Source: Scalesia atractyloides (taxonomy: Eukaryota > Streptophyta > Magnoliopsida > Asterales > Asteraceae). Taken from it: a stretch of 64,000 bases of DNA. The notes beneath the pieces were generated by a model. It worked only from the letters and a program-made list of their open reading frames with translations, did no database searches and was not told the DNA's origin. This document shows, piece after piece, positions 21,514 through 31,970 of the stretch. Both the position numbers and the translations under genes were made by a program. The DNA is taken from positions 35,496,341 to 35,560,340 of the forward strand of contig CAMTDV010000012.1 in assembly GCA_947069175.1 (NCBI GenBank), in the 5' to 3' direction. The stretch's first letter is position 1, and each line of letters starts with the position of its first letter.

Positions 21514-21972
21514 TGTTGGTACATAATGTCTATTGCCTACGTCTGGGATATATCTGTAATGTTTATAAAGTTTACAAGTTAATGTTTAATTGAGAAATGT
21601 AAATTTTATATAGTTGAACATTGTGATTCGTACGAAACATACAGATTTCATACGAGTGTCACTCGTACGAAATACAGTTTCGTACGAAACATAGTTGTTT
21701 GTTTTGCACGCACTTCGGTACGAGTCATGTCGACCTATAAATAGGGAAGTGTTGTGTTAGAGCTAGTGACTGATTTATCAATTGGTACGGCGAAGCTCTG
21801 CCAGTTTGTTTACTTTTGTCTATATTTTGAACGTCATTAATACATCAGAAGCAGTTAAACAGTAAGTACTATCTTGTTTGTCATATCTACCTCTCTAGTA
21901 ATGAATTCCGCCTCTGCTAGTTGAGCGAGATCAGGTCGATTGCTCATTTTGGGAGATCGATCCTCGTTCACA
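21514..21972 (+). mobile_element. Copia-A 5' LTR
   Basis: The 459-bp LTR starts TGTTGGTACATAATG and ends CTCGTTCACA (TG...CA). A primer site TGGTATCAGAGCC at 21975-21987 follows after two bases. A TATA box (TATAAATA, 21736-21743) is preceded by several TTCGTACGAA/CACTCGTACGAA palindromes (about 21627-21690). Only about 300-400 bp of internal region follows before it collides with the opposite-facing Copia-B leader, so the element is truncated. Confidence 0.75.
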
Positions 21973-21973
21973 A

Positions 21974-21987
21974 GTGGTATCAGAGCC
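21974..21987 (+). other. Copia-A primer-binding site
   Basis: GTGGTATCAGAGCC matches the plant initiator-Met tRNA 3' end complement and directly follows the LTR. Confidence 0.85.
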
Positions 21988-22704
21988 ATGAGATCTGATC
22001 TACAGATAGACAACAAGTAGTTACGAGTTACTAAGTGTTCAGACTTGGATATATCTTCATCTTTATCATTTTTCTGACCTTTGGTGTATTTTGGACAAAT
22101 TTCGGACGAATTCATGGACAAAATGGACTAGGATTTTAGTAATTCAAGTTAATCTTCAATTAGTCAATCCATATCATAATTCTGAACATTCTTTGATCAC
22201 CCATACTGAATGTGTAGTTTATTCGTCAATAGACATGAACGTTATTTCATCTCTAATGAATCTACAATCCTCTGTGTTTCCCAAATAATTTGCGGTCCGA
22301 ACCACCCGGATACTTTTGCAGCGTCACGAATTTCAAAAATGTCAGAATGTTTATGAAAATTTTTATTCCCCCTCATTTTTGCAAATTCTGACATCTGTGT
22401 TTTCGTACGAATTATGTTTCGTACGAATCATGTTTCGTCGAGTGACAGGTATCACTCGCACGAAAACGTACGGACGAAACTGATAACGTCTTTCGAACCA
22501 GAATCTTCATTTCTTTGAATTTTGACATGATTTTTGCACAGATCTGGTCGAAAATCAATTTCTAACAATCCTATCGTATCAATTTAACATTATGTCCGTG
22601 GATTGTCCGTTTATTATGATGTTTTACGTCTAAAACCTCTCATACGTCCAATAATCATGAGCGTAGCTGATTCATCAACTGTTAAGCTGAATGAATCGGT
22701 ACCG
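21988..22704. mobile_element. Facing copia leader remnants (Copia-A + and Copia-B -)
   Basis: The left part (to about 22290) is the 5' leader of Copia-A on the + strand. The right part is the leader of Copia-B on the - strand, read leftward from its primer site. The exact junction cannot be placed by eye. Further TTCGTACGAA-like palindromes lie at 22403-22485. No intact gag is present on either side. Confidence 0.5.
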
Positions 22705-22718
22705 TAGCTCTGATACCA
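22705..22718 (-). other. Copia-B primer-binding site
   Basis: The - strand reads TGGTATCAGAGCTA, two bases after the LTR end. It faces the Copia-A primer site 0.7 kb away. Confidence 0.8.
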
Positions 22719-22720
22719 GT

Positions 22721-23336
22721 TGTGGTCCCGTGATCGGCGGCGGTTCTAGACGGAGGTTTTGGGGATAGAGCAGTTCCGGCAGAACGAACATAGACGTTAG
22801 GCACAAACAGAATCAGCGGAAGCTTTTAATTCATTCATTCATATCGAAAGAGCTTACATCTAGTCTGGCTGGCGAAGTTCCTGGAGAGAATCCGCCAGCG
22901 TTTCCCCTCAGGGAACTTCCAAAACTTACAAACAATAAACACACAATTTATAGACATGACATTTCGTGCGAATCAAGCCTGCTGTCACTCTTACGAATAT
23001 TTCGTAAGAGTGAGAGTGATTCGTACGAATATTTCGTAAGAGTGAGTCATTCGTACGAATATTTTGTAAGAGTGAGACATTCGTTCGAATCACAGATGTC
23101 ACTCGTACGAAACATACAGTCACTCGTATGAGTCAGTACTTGTCCGCGCTTGGGTCGTGTGTTTATATCTAATCTATTACAATATATAATACACACTCTA
23201 ACTAGTCTTTTCGCACAGTGACGGCCATAAAATGCATCAACAATTTCCTCCTTGAACGTCATTGTCGAAGCTTGAACTTGAAATCTTGAGAGCTGTGTTT
23301 GAATATTCTGCAACTTCAATCGGATATCTGTTAACA
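22721..23336 (-). mobile_element. Copia-B LTR, inverted copy
   Basis: The 616-bp LTR reads TGTTAACAGAT...GGGACCACA on the - strand. It matches the + strand LTR at 39141-39759, with roughly a few percent of differences by eye and one small indel after the TATA region. It carries 'TATAAAT' near the middle, preceded by repeated TTCGTACGAA and CACTCTTACGAAATATTCG motifs. The stretch 23337-23518 is the internal tail with the polypurine tract GGGGG upstream of this LTR. Confidence 0.8.
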
Positions 23337-23518
23337 TTGTAATACCCCCTTGATTGAAGATCCGGGTTTGCATTATTTACGTTTAAGCACCATTCTCCCT
23401 GAAATAATTTTCTCCAGAAATTAATCTTCAGGCTGTTGGTTGCATGGTTCAGAAACTCCTCTGATTTGCTTGATCTTCAAATTTTCTCGAACAATCACCA
23501 ACTTGTCATTAAACAATG
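23337..23518 (-). mobile_element. Copia-B internal 3' tail, inverted copy
   Basis: Reverse-complement match to 38960-39140. It joins the gypsy LTR fragment at exactly the same base as on the right side of Gypsy-2 (gypsy ...GTGTGACA, then copia CATTGTTTAATGAC). Confidence 0.8.
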
Positions 23519-24470
23519 TGTCACACCCTGGTCGTAGCGGAAGCGCAAGTGTGTGACTATTAGGTAATCATTGCATCCAATTTAGTAAACAGTGTTAACA
23601 ACAACGATGTCATGCCATTACTAAGTTTCGTTATACATTTACATCCTTCAAAAGTGAAACCACATTGTTATAAGTATCAGATTGCCGTTACAAACATACT
23701 TTAAAACACGTGTTCCAAAATAAGATATTGTTTTTATCACAAATTCAGGCTGAGGCTTGGACCTCTATATACCCAAACGAAGTTGGGATAAAAAAAAGGC
23801 AAACCCTCCAAAAGGTAGTACATCGTTGTCTTGAAAATCCCATACCCGGATCCCATCACCAGCTCAAGTCATGCGTCCTGAAACACATGTAATTTTAAAA
23901 AGTCAACATAAAGTTGGCGAGTTCATGTAGTTTAATGTTTTCGTATCAAAATGTCATCCTTGAAAACCCGTATTGAAATCCAAGTATGTTATTAGCATCA
24001 AATGAGTTAATTAAGGATCTATCAGTGTATCGCGAGCACCCTGACATACTTGTGCCATAAGTATGTAACCAAACTAAGACTTCTTTGACATGTTGGGATC
24101 ACAAAAGCACTCCAATGGGTATACCAACCATGAGTGGAGTGGGTCTCAAACTCAATAGATCTACCTCTTTTGCACCTTGGTCACTAAGTGATTAATGGTT
24201 ACTACTGTTCTTTCCTACTTACGCAAAGTTATATGTTATCTGCTAACTCATAGCTAACATACTGTTTTGACATGACATGTATTTCCCCTCGATAGTTTAA
24301 AACAAAACTTAAAATAAGTGAAAGGAGGGACATGAACTCACAATTTTTGCGTTCCTTTTAAGTCGTACAGTATAACTCTCGGTGTCTGCAACGTAGGTAA
24401 CCTACATGCGTATTGGTTTCATTAGACACCTAGGTCTCAATGGACCTTGTACACCTTGTTCATCTTGAAT
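23519..24470 (-). repeat. Inverted fragment of the Gypsy-2 LTR 3' end
   Basis: About 950 bp are the reverse complement of 38011-38959 and of 27874-28821. The block ends abruptly at CATCTTGAAT and is followed by a 20-nt filler and then the forward 5' LTR. It is the inner part of a 1.75-kb inverted duplication (22721-24470 against 38011-39759). Confidence 0.85.
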
Positions 24471-24490
24471 AGTTATCGTAATTTAATTGC
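24471..24490. other. Templated filler at the inverted-duplication junction
   Basis: The 20 bases AGTTATCGTAATTTAATTGC, plus the next AAA, are also found at 24556-24578 inside the adjoining LTR. The forward LTR resumes at AAATGGC, having lost its first 6-7 bases. Such short copied inserts are typical of template-switching end joining. Confidence 0.7.
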
Positions 24491-27400
24491 AAATGGCAAA
24501 TAACCGGTAATTCCGTTCAATTTAATCACTGATTTCATATTATAATCTCATGCATAGTTATCGTAATTTAATTGCAAAACTGAGTCGTAGGTCATTAGGG
24601 CAAGTACACCTGATCATAACACATACTGGTTTTCGTTACGACGAGAAACAGACCAAAACAATACCCTAAAAGTGTTGGTAGAAAGTGCTGGACGCACTAA
24701 TTGTGGTGATACTAACTGTGTCGGAAAACCCGCTGAAACGAATCAAGACATGAAATAACGGCATGTTAATGCCATACTTGAGTCCATACACAAATGAAAA
24801 CACATATTTTAGAACAACTATAACAAAAATACATAACTTTCCGGTATAACGCCTAAATTGCAAAATTGTCCGTTTCGACCAGAAAGGCGACAAATGGCGA
24901 TTTGTCCGCAAGACTAATTCGGAGGATTCCGGATGTCAAGATAAGAATAAAACAATGCTAAACATCCTAAAATAATGTGAGAATAGCAAAAATGCACAAA
25001 AGACATCGTTTCCAGTCATTCGTCAAACAGTGCACAATTCGACCGAAAAGCGGTTGATTTGTCGAAACGACGAATATTTTAGTGGCCGATAGCCTCATCC
25101 GGGCGTCTAGTGAACTAGTTAAGCATTATTTGGAACTCGGAATCCATTCAACTAACATAAGGTCACGGAAACACAACTTTCGGAAAAGTTCGACGGCAGA
25201 CATAAAAGTGCCGATATCGATCGACCGGTTCGAACGAAAGACATATCGGCCATCCTAACTCATCGTATATTCGTCTGGCGAATTAGTAATACATATTTTT
25301 AGATCGGAAATGCACTAAGTAGACACCATATTCATTGTGGTGGTCGAAAACAAAAGCTTCCGGTACTAAATAAATAGTTTCGTTTATTAGCGATTATTAC
25401 GACGATGAGCGATCTAGCGACGTATCCGTCATCCGAAACTTATATTGGAGGACCGTGTGGATTAAATACCATGTAAATACACCCTAAACTCTACTCTTAT
25501 GCTAATGATGCTAGATCATAAACCCTAATCACTATACTTAATTTAATTACCAAAATATCTCAATTTTCAACATGTGGTAAAAATAAAAGTTACACTTTCA
25601 CCCCCCCCCCTTTGGCATGAACGGTTTAAGTGGGTCCCACCCCACTTGATTTTGTTGAAAAATCAAAGATTATAAGCATGGTATTTAGAAGATTTGATGG
25701 AACTTGATCATGATGAGAAATATATAATAATTTCTAAAGAAGTTCTTATCATTTTCTTCAACAAAAAGTTGCAACCATTCTCCCTTGTTCTTCCCTCCAC
25801 CTCACGGCTACCATGCCACTACCACACACCACCATTTAGCCACCACAATCCACCATATTCCATACACTTTGAAGCCTAATCAAGTCTATTAAAGAAGCTT
25901 TCAAGGATGGAGATCATTAGTGATTCTTAAGGAGCTTATTTTTCTTCTAAATCTTCAAGCAACTTGTGCACCCATTGTGAGCTAATCTCCTCCATAATCT
26001 AACTTATTTTTATGCTCAGATTATTAGTGTACAAGTTGATCATCTTGAAAATCAAGAAAAGATAAGTTAAAAACCCTAATACACAACATAATAATAACAC
26101 TAAATATTGTTTATTTTGTGTTGATTATATGTTTATATGATTGTTAGATTGTATATTGAAGTTGTTTATGTTGATATTATGATATGAAAGTGAGATGATC
26201 TTGTGTGATTTAGTGTAAAAATAAAGATTTAAACATGATAAGGTTTAAATCTAAACAAGATCATCACCTACACCATCCATGTAAAATACTACAACTTAAA
26301 GATAATTTTTATACATATGAATGATTTTATGAGAAGTAAACATTTTTATTTAAGTTGTAATCACCTTAAAAATGTGTAGTAATTAAGGGGCTAAGTGCAT
26401 AAACTTGTTTAAACAACATGCTAAAGTATTGTTTTGAAAAGGTTAATAAATATTAAAAACCCCATTGATTTACTAGGATTTTTAAACCATAAAAAGTCAT
26501 GGATAATGATATTTTTATTATGTAAAATAAATGTTAGATGATTTGTTGATGATGATTGTGGGCTTAAACAGGTTTTAAATACGTTTTTAAAACGTGAAAA
26601 ACGCCATAGTTTAGGGGAAACTATGGAGAAATTTCCTAAAAATCTAATCACGATGATTAGTGGGGTGATTAGTGGGACTAAACGTGATTAGTAACTTAAA
26701 TCGTCATTAAGTAGACTCTAATGACAAGGGTTATCCCTAGATAGCAAAATGTTTAACAAAGTTATAAATATATATTTATAAGGAAAAATAAACACTTTTT
26801 TTCAAGTATATTTCTACTTGAAAAGTAATACAAGTATATATATATTTCTAGACAATTGTTGCCAATAAATTGTATGTATACATGTGAGTATTGAATGTGT
26901 ATGTATTAGAAACTTAGGGTATTCACAATAAAAATACCCAATCTTATACAAAATACCAACACTTGATCAATACACTAAGTGTTGGTAACATAATAAATAT
27001 ATTCTCACAATGCGTCGAAACAATAAATCGGACAATCAAAGCAATGCGAACAATAGGCGAACATTCAAGATGTCATCGTCGTGTCGACGACCAACGGGTG
27101 AGTCGCCGGCACGAAAGGTCGTCACGACAATGGCGATTCTCGACGAAAATGAACATATAACGAACGACGCTGACGACGAGTCTAAATATATATTTAGACG
27201 TTCAACATATATCTATTCATACGTTATCGAAATGAAAAATCCGGAAAGTTAAGTATATAAAAAGTTAGAAAAATTATAAGTAAATATTATAAGAAAAATG
27301 GGCTTATAAATATATACATTTGGGCTAGGCCCAAATTGTGAAAATCATATAATAGGCCCAAATTCCATAATATTATGGAGGTGGCCCAAAAACTAATAAA

Positions 27401-27749
27401 AGCCCAAAATTATATAAGAATACATGGGCTAGGCCGAAGGATATAAAAATACATGGGCTAGTCCCAAAGACATAAAGTACATGGGCTAGGCCCAAAGACA
27501 AAAAGACATGGGCTAGGCCCAAAGACCAAAAAGACATGGGCTAGGCCCAAGGACAAAAAGACATGGGCTACGCCCAATGACAAAAAGACATGGCTAGGCC
27601 CAATGACAAGAACACATGGGCTCGGCCCAAAGTCATAAAATTTCATGGGCTAGGCCCGGCGACAAGAAAACATGGGCTAGGCCCAATGACATGTGAAGGG
27701 CAAGGCCCAGTTCACACATTGTTTGAAAACAATAATATATATATTTTTA

Positions 27750-27789
<40 letters not shown>

Positions 27790-28821
27790 CAATATTCATT
27801 GAACAAACAAACTACCAACACTATAATAACATTCTAAGTCGTTCAATCATAACAAGTAAATAAATAAACATGGATTCAAGATGAACAACGTGTACAAGGT
27901 CCATTGAGACCTAGGTGTCTAATGAAACCAATACACATGTAGGTTACCTACGTTGTAGACACCGAGAGTTAGACTGTACGACTTAAAAGGAACGCAAAAA
28001 CTGTGAGTTCATGTCCCTCCTTTCACTTATTTTAAGTTTTGTTTTAAACTATCGAGGGGAAATACATGTCATGTCAAAACAGTATGTTAGCTATGAGTTA
28101 GCAGATAACATATCACTTTGCGTAAGTAGGAAAGAACAGTAGTAACCATTAATCACTTAGTGACCAAGGTGCAAAAGAGGTAGATCTATTGAGTTTGAGA
28201 CCCACTCCACTCATGGTTGGTATACCCATTGGAGTGCTTTTGTGATCCCAACATGTCAAAGAAGTCTCCGTTTGGTTACATACTTGTGGCACAAGTATGT
28301 CAGGGTGCTCGCGACACACTGATAGATCCTTAATTAACTCATTGATGCTAATAACATACTTGGATTTCAATACAGGTTTTCAAGGATGACATTTTGATAC
28401 GAAAACATTAAACTACATGAACTCGCCAACTTTATGTTGACTTTTTAAAATTACATATGTTTCAGGACGCAGGACTTGAGCTGGTGATGGGATCCGGGTA
28501 TGGGATTTTCAAGACAACGTACTACCTTTTGGATGGTTTGCCTTTTTTTTATCCCAACCTCGTTTGGGTATATAGAGGTCAAAGCCTCAGCCTGAATTTG
28601 TGATAAAAACAATATCTTATTTTGGAACACGTGTTTTAAACTATGTTTGTAACGGTAATCTGATACTGATAACAATGTGGTTTCACTTTTGAAGGATGTA
28701 AATGTATAACGAAACTTAGTAATGGCATAAAATCGTTGTTGTTAATATTGTTTACTAAATTGGATGCAATGATTACCTAATAGTCACACACTTGCGTTTC
28801 CGTTACGACCAGGGTGTGACA
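24491..28821 (+). repeat. Gypsy-2 5' LTR (first 6-7 bases missing)
   Basis: About 4.33 kb match 34669-38959 along the whole length. The end is CCAGGGTGTGACA at 28821, followed by the primer site. Internal landmarks are a C10 run near 25602-25613, a short-unit minisatellite with GGGCTAGGCCC cores at 27420-27700 and a TA tract at 27746-27788. Short open frames inside (for example 24666-24911 and 25694-25879) recur in the 3' LTR but resemble no protein. Confidence 0.9.
27420..27710. repeat. Minisatellite with palindromic GGGCTAGGCCCA core (5' LTR copy)
   Basis: About ten units of 26-31 bp read ACATGGGCTAGGCCCAA followed by 'xGACAAAAAG'. Variants include GGGCTCGGCCCA and GGGCTACGCCCA. The unit core is palindromic and contains TGGGCY/GGCCCA, the site II motif bound by TCP factors in plants. 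Further diverged copies lie upstream at 27329-27375. Confidence 0.8.
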
Positions 28822-28841
28822 GGCTGGTATCAGAGCTCTGA
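28822..28841 (+). other. Gypsy-2 primer-binding site
   Basis: GGCTGGTATCAGAGCTCTGA directly follows the LTR; TGGTATCAGAGC is the tRNA-iMet complement. Confidence 0.85.
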
Positions 28842-29140
28842 TTGTAGTGAACCGGGGAAAACTTTTATTAAAAGTTTGGTCTACAATCACCCGGAGCTCA
28901 CACATGAAAGCAAGGTTTAAAACATGATAGAAATATTTTGGAATTAAAACCAAATAACAAAAAGGTTTTCATTGTGTCACTATAACACAAGGATCTATCA
29001 CACGAGCTCAACTATAAGTGATGAGCAGAGTTAATGCATGACTAGTCAATAATGGATAGACACAAAACAGTAAGATTGCATGGAATACAAAGAGAACAAG
29101 TCTTGCATGAGAAATGGTGATTAATTTAAAATATATCATA

Positions 29141-30290
29141 AATTACTAACATGAGGATGGAGCCGAAGATGGAGACGAAGGGGACTTTCAGCCATTGGCA
29201 TTGATCGATCCTATGGAGGTTGATGCACCCCCAACAGACGACGTGTTGGCTGTCCCTCAGCCACCGCACGACATCATAGTGTATGGTCACCCGGAGGGTG
29301 AACACGCTATAGTACACCTGGCTGTGCCTCTTGCTGTGGTCCCGCCCGTGATTGATTTGGATGATGACAACGACGAGATACAAGTGTTCCATGTGGAGCA
29401 CATGGAGGACGACCTGGGAGACGGCGAGGTCTTCGACGATATCGCTATACTAGAGATCCCACCCCTAGATATTCTAGTCGTGGACATCTCGTCATCTACT
29501 GATGCTGCTCCTAGCGAGCATGAGGCAGACGATGCTTCATCCGCCGTCCCAGGCACCCCTGCATCCATGTATTCGCCCCCTGCGGCCTCACCGGCTCGCG
29601 TCAGTCTGTTCCTTGTCAGAGTCCCGACCTCTGAACCCATTCATTTTACAGGACCTGCCTGTTACTACTCTCTGAGTGGCACTCCGCGTGCCCCCGAGCA
29701 GCCACCACCCTACTTCTCTGAGAGGTCCACGTACCACCCTGTTTTCAACCTATCTGCAACCGGGCCTTCTCATATGCCAGGACCTTCATTCTCTGATAGA
29801 GTACCACCCTGTATGACCCACGACCCACACACCTCTAGCAGGTATGTTTACCCTGACAGCTCCACCAGGCATGAGCCCTTCAGACCCTTATCATCCCTCA
29901 CACTTTCCTCTGATCCCTGTGGAGGAAAGGGTGACTTCACATGACCTACAGCTCTCTCTGATCTTTCGTAGGATTTGGGAGATAGATTCGCAGCGTACTG
30001 CTCACGCCACTACCAGAGTGACACCCCCACCACTGTCATCACCGATACCACCCCCACCATCATACCCACCTCCATCACCACCACCACTACCCCTGTCACC
30101 ACCACCGACTCCACCTTTCTACTGCTCATTCCATCACTCGTCATGCTCGTCCGAGGCACGAGTGCAGGAGCTATAGCAGTTTCAGGCGGATGCCACTAGG
30201 CGTATTTCTAGCCTCGAGGATGAGATGGCATACTATCACAGCATGTTCCCACGATCGCCATTTCCACCACCCCCAGTAGCATGTTTGTAG
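29141..30290 (+). pseudogene. Gypsy-2 accessory ORF upstream of gag (acidic then Pro-rich, frameshifted)
   Basis: The frame is open from about 29141 to 29944. It begins with acidic residues (EDGAEDGDEGDFQPLALID, 29153-29209), continues through an Asp/Glu-rich and Ser/Pro-rich region, and then shifts frame near 29850. The next frame (to 30176) is strongly Pro-rich. After a stop, the sequence SSLEDEMAYYHSMFP near 30205 looks like the short helical end. Similar acidic plus Pro-rich ORFs between primer site and gag are known to me from Asteraceae gypsy elements; their role is unknown. No ATG in frame is obvious at the start. Confidence 0.5.
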
Positions 30291-30803
30291 ATATCTTTTG
30301 GGGATCAGCTGTACTTTTGTTGTTTTGGCTCATGAAGACTCAGCCCTGAAGATCCCAGCTTTTGAAGACAACTTATTGACGTGAAGAAGCAATGTAGTAG
30401 AAAATTGTACTTTTGTGATGTAAAAACTTGTATTGACTAGGGTTGTGTACCCCTAAGTCCTTTTTGGCTCTTCGCGAACAAATTGTAACAAGTTATCATT
30501 GTATAAAAGTGTGTTTTCTTTATGTTACATTGTATTTCTTTTATGTTATGGTTGATTATGTCATGATGTGGTGATTTTATGATTGATGCATTGCACCGTG
30601 GTGATATTATGATTTATACTGTATGATGTGGCGAGCTATGTGTATGATGACGATGGGTGTGCGTATGGCGTTTGGATATATTCATTTATTTATTTATCAT
30701 GTTCTGATGTGCTGTTGCACACATATATAAAATAAATAAATTTAATAATAACATGAAAGCATTAATTCGACTAATTGTGAGCGACATATTGTGTTAGAAG
30801 ACA

Positions 30804-31970
30804 ATGCCGCCCCGCAGGAGAAGTTCAAACAACAACACCCTACCCACCACACAAGAGGAGCTGAACGAACGTATTTCCCAAGCCATTGCACAATACGAGG
30901 CGAACCGCTCTGAGCATAGCGGCGGTACAGGAGGTTCAACAGGAGTACATACTCCCACTGGTAATACCCGGTTTCTCATAACCACAACACACTCTCATCC
31001 TTCTTATCCGTGCTATTTACTCATGCTTAAATGGTGTATCCAATGATTTCAGGTTGCACATATAAGCAGCTTCTTGACTGTAAACCTCTGAACTTCGATG
31101 GTACCGGAGGCACCGTAGCCTTCGTACGCTGGACTGAGAAGACAGACTCAGTCATCCGAATAAGTAAGTGCCCGGCTAAATTAAGAGTCACCTATGTTAC
31201 CGGACTCTTTGTGGATGGAGCTCTATCATGGTGGAACCTCCAGGTCCAAACCAAGGCGATGATGTTGGATATGCCCTGACCTGGGAGGAACTAAAGGAAA
31301 TGATGAAGAAGAAATATTATTCCAGATCGGAAATTCAAAAGTTGGAAACAGAATTACGGAATCTGAAAATGGTCGGTTCAGACGTTTCTGGGTATACACA
31401 GCAATTCCATGATTTATCCCGAGTAGTGCCATATCTAGTGGAACCAAATTTAATCGTATTGAGAGGTACATTTGGGGACTTGCCCCGAAATTCTGAGTTT
31501 GGTTACCTCTTCGAAACCAACAGAATTGGGGAAGCTATTGAGCTAGCTGTCAGTCTGACCGAAGAGGTTGTGCGTCAGGAAGGTTGCCTAAGAATGGTGG
31601 AAACAAGAAAGAACCTACTGAGGAGACCACTTATTCCAACAAACAGAAATTTTATCATTTCAAGAAAGGTTCTCGTGGTCACTACAACAACAACAAGAGA
31701 CAAGCAGCGAGGGAAGTTAAGGAAACCAAAGCATATGTTACCACAACCACGAACACTACGGTTAAGAAAGCTTATACTGGGGACCCCAAATGTCCCAAAT
31801 GTCCTTTCCACCACCATGGGGAATGTCGAGGCCCCAAGTGTGGAAAATGCGGAAAAATTGGACATCGCACCGATGTGTGTCGAGCCAACACTGGAGATCA
31901 AGTTTGCTACGGTTGCGGAGACAAGGGACATTTCAAGAAAGACTATCTACACGACTGCAAAAGTTGTTAG
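30804..31970 (+). pseudogene. Gypsy-2 gag (frameshifted)
   Basis: The ATG at 30804 starts MPPRRRSSNNNTLPTTQEEL, the usual basic start of chromovirus gag. The gag core follows in shifted frames: CTYKQLLDCKPLNFDGTGG and LRVTYVTGLFVDGALSWWN (31051-31240), then ALTWEELKEMMKKKYYSRSE (31272-31331) and SGYTQQFHDLSRVVPYL. The C-terminus (31584-31970) has the zinc motifs CGKCGKIGHRTDVC and CYGCGDKGHFKKDY. Frame changes near 31000, 31240 and 31590 break the protein. Gag binds RNA and forms particles. Confidence 0.82.

Noticed and set aside
23047..23373. 108-residue protein recurring at 39104-39400
   Set aside because: It overlaps the Copia-B LTR start and tail in both places; a chance frame in an LTR.
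24666..24911. 81-residue protein encoded in both Gypsy-2 LTRs
   Set aside because: The frame is shared only because the LTRs are copies. The composition is not protein-like and no family is recognised.
25694..25879. 61-residue protein in both Gypsy-2 LTRs
   Set aside because: Same reason: LTR copies, with no domain and AT-rich non-coding context.
27010..27252. Basic 80-residue ORF in the Gypsy-2 5' LTR
   Set aside because: The 3' LTR copy is shifted and truncated, so no coding constraint is visible.
29287..29640. 117-residue ORF on the opposite strand of the Gypsy-2 accessory ORF
   Set aside because: Mirror frame of a biased-composition coding region, with no domain.
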